7,876 bases of DNA from Acidobacteriota bacterium (lineage in GTDB: Bacteria; Acidobacteriota; Terriglobia; Terriglobales; Acidobacteriaceae). The stretch spans positions 1 through 7,876 of the forward strand of contig JAKART010000093.1 in assembly GCA_021819255.1 (NCBI GenBank), in the 5' to 3' direction. Under the pieces are notes generated by a model. It was not told the origin of the DNA, did no database searches, and saw nothing but the letters and a program-made list of their open reading frames with translations. This document shows positions 1-5,580 of the stretch, in pieces. A program made the translations under genes and the position numbers. How positions within the stretch are numbered: the first letter of the stretch is position 1; each line of letters begins with the position of its first letter.

Positions 1-5
1 GTGCT

Positions 6-121
6 TAGACCATTTTCCCTGAAGGTGTAAGCAAGGGGAACGACTCCTGTGGGCGTTTTCCTCAATGAAAACGCCACTGAACGCCCGCTTCCGTACACCC
101 ATCATCAGGGAAAATGGTCTA
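6..121. mobile_element. MITE-like inverted-repeat element at the pnp stop codon
   Basis: The ends are perfect 17-bp inverted repeats: TAGACCATTTTCCCTGA at 6-22 and its complement at 105-121. The outermost base pairs are TA on both sides, as expected for the TA target duplication made by IS630/Tc1-mariner-type transposases. Because TA is self-complementary, however, it could simply be part of the repeat. Inside are further nested arms: GGTGTA (24-29) with TACACC (94-99), and a 9-bp hairpin GGCGTTTTC (52-60) with GAAAACGCC (67-75) around a 6-base loop. No gene fits inside. Small size, no coding capacity, terminal repeats and TA flanks match a MITE. The alternative is a large 3' hairpin of the pnp transcript that stabilises the RNA or helps termination. 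There is no T-run after it on either strand, so it is not a classical intrinsic terminator. The inverted repeat is certain; its mobile origin is inference. Confidence 0.6.
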
Positions 122-2557
122 GTTATTCCCTGCACGCGGTTGACCGCCGGGGCTGCCGCCCGGGCGGCGGCCACGCCGGCGGCGACTGCGGCGCTGACTG
201 TTGGGGCGCGATCCAGGCTGCGAGGCAGAATCGCCCTGCGCCTGACCAGCCGCTACCTCCAACGGCTCGGCTCCTTCTTCCTCCCCGTCAAAGTCATCCT
301 CGTCTTCGAAGTCCTCTCCGCCTTCCACGACGATGGTCTCCTCGTGAAGAGGCTGAGCCGGAGCGGTTCGCTCAGGACGCTGTCCGCGCTCTCCGCGATC
401 ACGGCCGCCGCGCTCTGCAAACTCCCCTCCGCCGCCGTGCTCGGAGACGGGAGGCAAGCCGAGTTTCTCGCGCTGCTCGCGAAGCACAGCCTTGCGCGAG
501 AGCTTGATCCGATTGCCTTCCATGGAGAGCACCTTCACCAGAACCTGATCCCCTTCACGCAGCTCATCCTTGACCTCGCGAACTCGATGCTCGGCGATCT
601 CGGAGACATGGAGAAGGCCGTCCGTTCCGGGAAAAATCTCTACAAAGGCGCCAAACTCCGCCAACCGGACCACCTTGCCCAAATAGGTCTTTCCGACCTC
701 GGGAACCGCCGTGATGTCGGAGATCATCTGGATCGCCTTGGCCAGACCCTCGGCATCCGAAGAGGCCACATTCACGCGGCCCGTATCGTCCACATCGATT
801 TTCACGCCGGTCGCGTCGACGATGCCGCGGATCACCTTGCCGCCAGGACCAATCAGATCGCGGATCTTGTCGGTTGGAATCTGCAGGGTGTGGATGCGTG
901 GCGCATAGATGCTGGTCTGCTCGGCAGCATGCGAGATGACCGAATCCATGATGTCCAGAAGGAACAGACGGCCACGGCGGGCCTGTTCGAGCGCCTCGCG
1001 CATGATCTGGGTCGTAATCCCCATGATCTTGATGTCCATCTGCAGGGCGGTAATCCCGTTGCGGGTGCCCGCCACCTTGAAGTCCATGTCACCGTAGTGG
1101 TCCTCGGCTCCGGCGATATCAGTAAGAATGGCGTACTGATCACCCTCCTTCACCAGTCCCATGGCCACTCCGGCCACCGAACCCTTGAGGGGAATTCCAG
1201 CCTGCATCAGGGCCAGAGATGCGCCGCAGACTGTGGCCATCGAACTGGATCCGTTCGACTCCAGGATGTCAGAGACCACTCGCAGGGTATAGGGCGAATC
1301 CTCTTCTCCGGGCAGAACGGCCTCAATGGCTCTCCATGCCAGGGCGCCATGGCCGATCTCGCGACGCCCAACACCCGTCATGCGTCCGACCTCGCCCACC
1401 GAAAAGGGTGGGAAATTGTAGTGCAGCATAAAGCGCCGCTTCTGTTCGCCCTCATAGCTCTCCATGCGCTGCGCATCATCGGTGGTGCCCAGCGTCGCGC
1501 TCACCAGGGCCTGCGTCTCACCCCGGGTGAAGAGCGCCGAACCGTGAACGCGGGGGAGAACCCCGGTCTCGATGGTAACCTTGCGAATCTCGTCGAAGGC
1601 TCTGTGGTCCGGGCGGATGCGCTGGTTGAGCACCTGCTCGCGGAAGATGGCCTCGCGCAGAATCTCAAAGTATTTGGAGAGCTTCTTGGCCGCCTCAGCA
1701 TCGTCGGATGGAAGCTCTTTTTTGAGCTCGTCCTTGATCTCCTTGACCTTGGCGTAGCTTTCAAATTTTTGATGTTTTTGCGTGTCCAGAGCATCCTGGA
1801 GGCGGTCGCCGATCTTGGCCCGAAGCGTCCCCAGATAGTCTTTATCGATTGCAACTTCAGGAACCTGCCGCTTCGCCTTGCCGGCGCGGCTGACTAAATC
1901 CTCGATGCCGGCAACGATCTTCTTGATCTCGACGTGGGCGAATTCGATGGCGCCGACAACCGCCTCCTCGGGGACCTCCGAAGCGCCCGACTCCACCATC
2001 ACAATGCCATCTTTGGTGCCGACCACCATGATGTTGAGCTTGCTTGCGAGTCGCTCAGCGTAGCTGGGGTTCACCACATACTGGCCATCGATGAAACCGA
2101 TACGAACCGCGCCCACCGGGCCGTGAAAAGGAATATCGGACAGCGCAAGCGCGCAGCTCGCACCGTTGATGCCCAGCACATCCGGATCGTTCTCCCGATC
2201 GGCCGAGTAGACAAAAGCTACCACCTGCGTCTCGTTGCGAAACGTCTCCGGGAAAAGGGGGCGAATCGGGCGGTCAATCTGACGCGCGGTCAGAATCTCT
2301 TTTTCACTGGGACGCCCTTCGCGTTTGATAAAGCCGCCGGGAATGCGGCCGCCGGCATAGGTGAACTCGCGGTACTCCACCGTCAGGGGAAAGAAATCGA
2401 TACCCTCTTTGGGGTCGGGAGAGGCCACGGCCGTGGCCAGCACGGCGTTATCGCCACTGGTGGTAAAGGCAGCCCCGGATGCCTGTTTGGCGATACGCCC
2501 GGTCTCAAATTGAATCCGCTTGCCGCCGGCAAGTTCTACTGTCACTTCCTGCTTCAT
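119..2557 (-). CDS. pnp: Polynucleotide phosphorylase (PNPase)
   Basis: PNPase degrades RNA from the 3' end using phosphate and releases nucleoside diphosphates. It works as a cytoplasmic trimer, often with RNase E in a degradosome. The 812-residue protein has the full family order: RNase PH domain 1 (about 1-145), a helical linker domain (about 150-310), RNase PH domain 2 (about 315-550), KH (about 555-615, with GPGG at 570-573) and S1 (about 620-690). Residues matching the E. coli active site sit at the same numbers: Arg398-Arg399, the GSSS serines (437-439), Asp486, Asp492 and Lys494. The ATG start is preceded by GAGGAA at 2563-2568 with a 5-base spacer. The protein is about 100 residues longer than E. 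coli PNPase because of a low-complexity tail: Gly/Arg/Glu-rich (708-730), strongly acidic (746-762), then arginine-rich (789-798). It follows rpsO on the same strand, with a terminator between them. Its stop codon TAG overlaps the end of the inverted-repeat element. Confidence 0.98.
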   Translation of the reverse strand: MKQEVTVELAGGKRIQFETGRIAKQASGAAFTTSGDNAVLATAVASPDPKEGIDFFPLTVEYREFTYAGGRIPGGFIKREGRPSEKEILTARQIDRPIRPLFPETFRNETQVVAFVYSADRENDPDVLGINGASCALALSDIPFHGPVGAVRIGFIDGQYVVNPSYAERLASKLNIMVVGTKDGIVMVESGASEVPEEAVVGAIEFAHVEIKKIVAGIEDLVSRAGKAKRQVPEVAIDKDYLGTLRAKIGDRLQDALDTQKHQKFESYAKVKEIKDELKKELPSDDAEAAKKLSKYFEILREAIFREQVLNQRIRPDHRAFDEIRKVTIETGVLPRVHGSALFTRGETQALVSATLGTTDDAQRMESYEGEQKRRFMLHYNFPPFSVGEVGRMTGVGRREIGHGALAWRAIEAVLPGEEDSPYTLRVVSDILESNGSSSMATVCGASLALMQAGIPLKGSVAGVAMGLVKEGDQYAILTDIAGAEDHYGDMDFKVAGTRNGITALQMDIKIMGITTQIMREALEQARRGRLFLLDIMDSVISHAAEQTSIYAPRIHTLQIPTDKIRDLIGPGGKVIRGIVDATGVKIDVDDTGRVNVASSDAEGLAKAIQMISDITAVPEVGKTYLGKVVRLAEFGAFVEIFPGTDGLLHVSEIAEHRVREVKDELREGDQVLVKVLSMEGNRIKLSRKAVLREQREKLGLPPVSEHGGGGEFAERGGRDRGERGQRPERTAPAQPLHEETIVVEGGEDFEDEDDFDGEEEGAEPLEVAAGQAQGDSASQPGSRPNSQRRSRRRRGRRPGGSPGGQPRAGNN

Positions 2558-2640
2558 AGATGTTCCTCGTTTTCTCTATCTTTGCTCTTCGTATAAGCCT
2601 TTTCGCCGCCCTGCACGGGCCATCGACCCGGATCCGCCAA

Positions 2641-2676
2641 GACAAAAGCCCCGTCGAAGCTGCTTCGGCCGGGGCT
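2641..2676 (-). terminator. Intrinsic terminator between rpsO and pnp
   Basis: On the minus strand AGCCCCG (2676-2670) pairs perfectly with CGGGGCT (2653-2647). Inside, CGAAG (2667-2663) pairs with CTTCG (2659-2655) around a 3-base loop CAG. A small asymmetric internal loop (GC opposite A) separates the two helices. The 3' arm runs straight into TTTT, followed by GTC. On the plus strand no T-run follows, so it acts in the rpsO-to-pnp direction. It would end rpsO transcripts or let through a fraction into pnp, as the terminator at the same place does in E. coli. Confidence 0.85.
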
Positions 2677-2888
2677 CTACGGTTTCTGGCTGCGAACGGA
2701 ACAACGCCGCAGGATGCTTGCCCGCGAAGGAGAGCGGAAGGAGACGCCGTCGGCTGCCCCCATCCCATCGATGTCCGTCTGCAGATTCAATCTTTCACCA
2801 CTCCCGGCTTCGCCCCATCTCGGGCGAACTCCTGTGGCATCCCCTTCGTTCCTTCCAGGATTGCATCGGCAGTCCCGAATCCTCAGCA

Positions 2889-2928
2889 TCCGGACCCGGA
2901 ACGGACCAATCCGTACCATCCAGGATGG
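2889..2928 (-). other. Three adjacent short inverted repeats after rpsO
   Basis: Directly downstream of the rpsO stop lie three back-to-back small palindromes: CCATC/GATGG with a 3-base loop (2916-2928), ACGGA/TCCGT with a 4-base loop (2901-2914), and TCCGG/CCGGA (2889-2900, at most 4 bp with a 4-base loop). They could protect the 3' end of rpsO mRNA or be processing sites. Each stem is short, so chance in G+C-rich DNA is a real possibility. Confidence 0.35.
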
Positions 2929-2929
2929 A

Positions 2930-3196
2930 CTATTTGCGGATACCCAGCTTGGCGATGACGTCACGGTAGCGATCCGAATCGGTCTTCTTGAGATAGTCAA
3001 GAAGCCGGCGGCGCTTGCTCACCAACATCAGAAGACCACGGCGCGAGCCATGATCCTTGGTGTGGGTCTTGAAGTGCTCGGTCAGTTCACCGATTCGCTC
3101 ACTGAGGATCGCGATCTGCACCTCCGGACTTCCAGTGTCCGAATCATGCGTGCGAAACTTGGTAATAATCTCTGTCTTCTTCGCTGTTGCCAACAC
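2930..3196 (-). CDS. rpsO: 30S ribosomal protein S15
   Basis: S15 is a primary binder of the central domain of 16S rRNA and helps form the bridge to the large subunit. The 88-residue product is the family's usual length (about 89). It shows the S15 core: [13 protein letters not shown] near residues 17-29, the ILSERI...LTEHFKTH...DHGSRRGLL region (30-56), the [12 protein letters not shown] basic helix (60-71), and a short C-terminal helix ending in IRK. The start is GTG (3196). No in-frame start lies in the five codons before it, and AGGAG at 3208-3212 is the likely ribosome-binding site, 11 bases away, which is long. A GTG start with long spacing could mean modest or regulated translation. 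pnp follows on the same strand, the usual bacterial neighbour. Confidence 0.97.
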   Translation of the reverse strand: MLATAKKTEIITKFRTHDSDTGSPEVQIAILSERIGELTEHFKTHTKDHGSRRGLLMLVSKRRRLLDYLKKTDSDRYRDVIAKLGIRK

Positions 3197-3272
3197 GGCG
3201 GGTCTTGCTCCTGATCTTCTATGAGTCTACTTAATCGTAGTTTCCACCTAAAGAATATCATGCGAAGACTCT

Positions 3273-3306
3273 GGAGCCGGGCGTCCGCGCCTCCAAATCC
3301 GGCTCC
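3273..3306 (-). promoter_or_regulatory. Alternative hairpin in rpsO upstream region
   Basis: GGAGCCGG (3273-3280) is a perfect 8-base complement of CCGGCTCC (3299-3306). The right arm overlaps one arm of the 12-bp-stem hairpin at 3301-3331, so a minus-strand RNA could form one or the other but not both. A smaller hairpin, GCG-CGGA-CGC, lies in the loop. It sits 77-110 bases upstream of the rpsO start. The layout resembles a terminator/antiterminator pair or a ribosomal-protein leader. It matches no S15 leader that I recognise, and no promoter was identified that would show whether it belongs to rpsO or to the end of the hydrolase gene. Confidence 0.4.
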
Positions 3307-3331
3307 CGGTCCCCTCTGTGGACCGGGAGCC
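3301..3331 (-). terminator. Strong 12-bp-stem hairpin after the hydrolase gene
   Basis: This is a perfect inverted repeat: GGCTCCCGGTCC (3301-3312) and its complement (3320-3331) around a 7-base loop. It lies 37 bases downstream of the stop codon of the dienelactone-hydrolase-family gene, where a terminator is expected. The bases after it on the minus strand are GGATTTGG, so there is only a three-T run and a classical U-tract is missing. It may still end or stabilise the transcript, or act with the overlapping alternative hairpin as a switch ahead of rpsO. Confidence 0.55.
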
Positions 3332-3368
3332 CCATCACAGTCTTGGTTCAATTCCGCCCGAATGTCGA

Positions 3369-4058
3369 CTAGCCCAACAGATGCTTGCCCAGAAACTGCA
3401 GCGTTCGTTCCCGCGCCAGTTGGGAGGCCGCGGCGGAAAAGCTGCCGCGAGCGTCGCAGTTGAATCCGTGCTCCGCTTCCGGGTAGACAAAGACTGTGAC
3501 ATCCGGGTAGTTCTGCTTTCGCACGGCGTCGATCTGCTCGACGCCGATGTGCGTATCCTTTTCTCCAAAGTGCAACAGGACCGGGCAACTGGGTCTCTCT
3601 GCGGCCACACTGCCGATTCCTCCAGGGTAGTAGCCCACTGTGCAGTCCGGCCGCATTCCGGCTGCCGGTCCCCGGGTTGCGCTCATCCACGCCGTCAGCC
3701 CTCCGTAGCAGTAGCCGATGACGCCGGTCTTGTGGCCGCCCTGCACGTGTTGAAACGCTGCCGCCACATCCCGCAGGGTCGTCTCTGGCTTCAGTTGCTG
3801 GTAGAAGCCAAAGGCGCGCTGCATGTCGGCGCCCTCATAGCTGAGCTCGACGCCGCGCTCAAAGCGGTCGAAGAGCGCCGGCGCTATGGCCAGATAACCC
3901 TCCCTGGCAAAGCTATCGGCCACGCTGCGGATGTGGGAGTTGACTCCAAAAATCTCCTGCACCACCACCAGAGCTGCTTTCGCCGCTCCCTTCGGCGTTG
4001 CGAGGTAAGCGGATAGTTCGTGGCCGTCGGCCGCCTTCAGTTGTACCCATTTGCTCAT
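3369..4058 (-). CDS. Dienelactone hydrolase family protein
   Basis: This is a cytosolic alpha/beta-hydrolase of the dienelactone hydrolase family. The prototype opens dienelactone to maleylacetate in chlorocatechol breakdown. Many chromosomal members have unknown ester or lactone substrates, so the true substrate here is not known. The 229-residue length is typical. The active site is complete: Cys117 in GYCYGG (nucleophile), Asp168 in FGEKDTH, His197 in EAEHGFN, and Glu35 in QEIFGVN, the glutamate that holds the cysteine in the prototype; Arg204 follows the histidine. There is no signal peptide. The ATG start is well supported by GAGGAG at 4065-4070 with a 6-base spacer. No aromatic-degradation genes lie nearby, so a catabolic role is not suggested by context; it stands between hemD and rpsO with long spacers on both sides. 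Confidence 0.93.
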   Translation of the reverse strand: MSKWVQLKAADGHELSAYLATPKGAAKAALVVVQEIFGVNSHIRSVADSFAREGYLAIAPALFDRFERGVELSYEGADMQRAFGFYQQLKPETTLRDVAAAFQHVQGGHKTGVIGYCYGGLTAWMSATRGPAAGMRPDCTVGYYPGGIGSVAAERPSCPVLLHFGEKDTHIGVEQIDAVRKQNYPDVTVFVYPEAEHGFNCDARGSFSAAASQLARERTLQFLGKHLLG

Positions 4059-4549
4059 GTTGATCTCCTCTTATAACAGTAGATGACGGTCGAGTCCCTT
4101 ACCCTGGCGGTCTCCTTCTGTGTCCCCACCTCGCCTGCCGGGCTCGCCATCACAGCACGCCGGCTCGTCTGCTCAGGCACACATGTCCAGAAAGGTCTCT
4201 CGGGAGGTTAGATGCCCTGCCCGGGTTCGATGGCGCATGGCGAGTTCCCGACGGCCGTTGTCATGCAAAGCCGGTTTCGGTCGGAGTAGACTGGAGAACG
4301 CATCCCAGAGCCTGTTGGAAGCCGTGCCGGGAAAACCTCACAACACAGGACGCCCGAAAAGATCATGGTGAAATCCATACGAGCGCAAACGATAAACCGG
4401 AGAAATCTGCTCCGCAACATGGGAGCGATCGCTGGAGGAGCGGTAAAGCGCCGAGCGGGGTACCACCCGAAAGCCGAAGGACCCTTCAAGGAGCACATGC
4501 CACGAGGAACTATGCGGGCGAGGGCCGAGGCGAGCCGGGAAATGCGAGC
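4059..4549. other. Intergenic region without a supportable gene (491 bp)
   Basis: Apart from the ribosome-binding site of the hydrolase gene at 4065-4070, I see nothing firm here. Several open frames of 60-95 codons exist on both strands. None has a good ribosome-binding site or a product I recognise, and some run into the end of hemD. No tRNA could be folded, no T-tailed terminator follows hemD, and no clear promoter was found. It may be a decayed gene, an untranslated leader, or a small RNA region. Confidence 0.6.
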
Positions 4550-5374
4550 CTATTGACCGAGACTCTGTCTTGCGACTCCATCCCGAGCCTGCCCCTGCTG
4601 CTCCCATCTTTCCATGACGGCAGCTACCAGACTCGGCAGATTCGGCTCGGCCGCCTCCGCATGGGGAGCAAGACCGAGGCCGCGCAGAGTCTGCGTGGTG
4701 ATCGGGCCGATCGAGATACGCAGGATCTCCAGCGGAAGCTGGAGGCTTGCGGTCTCCAACAGAGCCAGAAGGTTGTTAACCGTAGAACTGCTGGTGAAGG
4801 TAATCGCATCCGGCCACCGCGCTCGCGACGAGAAGATCTCCACCATGGCGGCGACAGAACTCTCAGGGACGACGTTGCAGTAGACCGGGGCAAGGGTGAG
4901 CTCGGCCCCGGCGCTGCGAAGAGTATCGGGAAGGACCTCCCGGGCCATCTCGGCGCGCAGGAGAAGCATCTGCGATGGAGAACCATCCGGACGGCGCGCA
5001 TGGGGCAAAAGCGCCTCCGCCAAAGACTCAGCAACAGCCTGGGGCGGGATCAGATCCACGCGCCAGCCCACAGCCTCAAGGGCGTGAGCCGTAGCCGCGC
5101 CGATAGCTGCTACCCTGGGCCCGGAAGGAAGCCCGGCACGAACCGCCGTCAAACGGCGTACGAAGAACTCCACGGCGTTGGCACTGGTGAAGAGCAGCCA
5201 ATCGAACCCTTCCAGATGCTCGATCGCCTGATCGAGCGCAGAGTAGCTGGTGGGCTCTGCGAGCTCGATGGCAGGAACGAGGATCGTCTCGGCTCCCGCT
5301 GCGAGGAGCTGGGCGGCCAGTTCCGACGCCTGCCGGGAAGAGCGGGTGACAAGAACACGTGGAGGCTTGATCAC
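4550..5374 (-). CDS. hemD: Uroporphyrinogen-III synthase (HemD)
   Basis: HemD closes hydroxymethylbilane into uroporphyrinogen III while flipping the D ring, in the cytosol, on the way to haem, sirohaem and corrinoids. Family identity varies greatly, but the two-domain pattern is clear: PPRVLVTRS at the start (strand 1), FTSANAVEFF (62-71), VAAIGAATAHAL (88-99), MLLLRAEMAREVLPDTL (136-152), ITFTSSSTVNNLL (191-203) and ISIGPITTQTLRGLGL (220-235), the last being the characteristic C-terminal region. The frame stays open upstream to a GTG at 5497 (315 residues). I chose the GTG at 5374 (274 residues) because family members start just before the first strand, and the extra 41 residues look unlike HemD. 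No strong ribosome-binding site marks either start, so the start is uncertain. hemC and other haem genes are not in the window. Confidence 0.88.
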   Translation of the reverse strand: MIKPPRVLVTRSSRQASELAAQLLAAGAETILVPAIELAEPTSYSALDQAIEHLEGFDWLLFTSANAVEFFVRRLTAVRAGLPSGPRVAAIGAATAHALEAVGWRVDLIPPQAVAESLAEALLPHARRPDGSPSQMLLLRAEMAREVLPDTLRSAGAELTLAPVYCNVVPESSVAAMVEIFSSRARWPDAITFTSSSTVNNLLALLETASLQLPLEILRISIGPITTQTLRGLGLAPHAEAAEPNLPSLVAAVMERWEQQGQARDGVARQSLGQ

Positions 5375-5580
5375 GGCTGGGTTCCAATCAGCCTTCAGAA
5401 TACAGCCCACAACCGCAAGAGACTTTCCATGGAATGGCGGAGACAGCCAGAACCGCACGCAGTTCTTCGCGGAAAAACCACACGGACAAAGGGCCACGGT
5501 CGGTTCCCCGCGAGATGTGCCTGGGAGATGCAGGAAAGCCAGGGATCTCTCGGTCTCACCCCTGCCGGCTCTTCCTCCGT
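5375..5580 (-). other. Spacer between the mannosidase gene and hemD
   Basis: These 206 bp (83 bp if hemD starts at 5497) must hold the end of the mannosidase transcript and probably the hemD promoter. I see only a weak imperfect hairpin, CCTGG...CCAGG with flanking GAGA/TCTC, at about 5520-5555 and no T-run. No confident promoter was found. Confidence 0.4.

Larger units (their letters stand above)
2558..2929 (-). other. rpsO-pnp spacer (372 bp), no gene
   Basis: No convincing protein is encoded here. Read on the minus strand it holds short hairpins just after the rpsO stop, about 200 bases without recognised signals, an intrinsic terminator, and the pnp ribosome-binding site. Between terminator and pnp I see only a weak -10-like TTATAC with no good -35 partner, so no promoter is claimed. 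In E. coli the same spacer holds a terminator, a pnp promoter and an RNase III-cut hairpin through which PNPase represses its own synthesis. Whether this holds here cannot be read from the sequence. Confidence 0.7.

Noticed and set aside
65..1897. 610-codon open frame on the plus strand, antisense to pnp
   Set aside because: It lies almost entirely inside pnp, shows no recognisable domain and is rich in Arg, His, Leu and Ala, as expected for the complement of a G+C-rich gene. pnp itself is certain.
3082..3690. 202-codon minus-strand frame across rpsO and the hydrolase gene end
   Set aside because: It overlaps both real genes in another frame and has no family resemblance.
4221..4245. GGTTCGA at 4224-4230 resembling a tRNA T-loop
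   Set aside because: The flanking bases do not form a T-stem, and no acceptor or anticodon arm fits.
4208..4498. 96-codon minus-strand frame in the hemD-hydrolase gap
   Set aside because: There is no ribosome-binding site and no recognisable motif, and the composition looks random.
4365..4556. Plus-strand frame with a twin-arginine-like RRNLLRNMGAIAGGAV start
   Set aside because: The hydrophobic stretch is too short and is followed by KRR, there is no ribosome-binding site, and the frame is only 63 codons and overlaps the hemD end. It is kept only as a possible relic in the findings.
5375..5497. 41-residue N-terminal extension of HemD from the GTG at 5497
   Set aside because: HemD proteins begin just before the first strand (PRVLVTR). 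The extension has Cys/Pro/Trp-rich composition, and its GTG has no ribosome-binding site. Not fully excluded.
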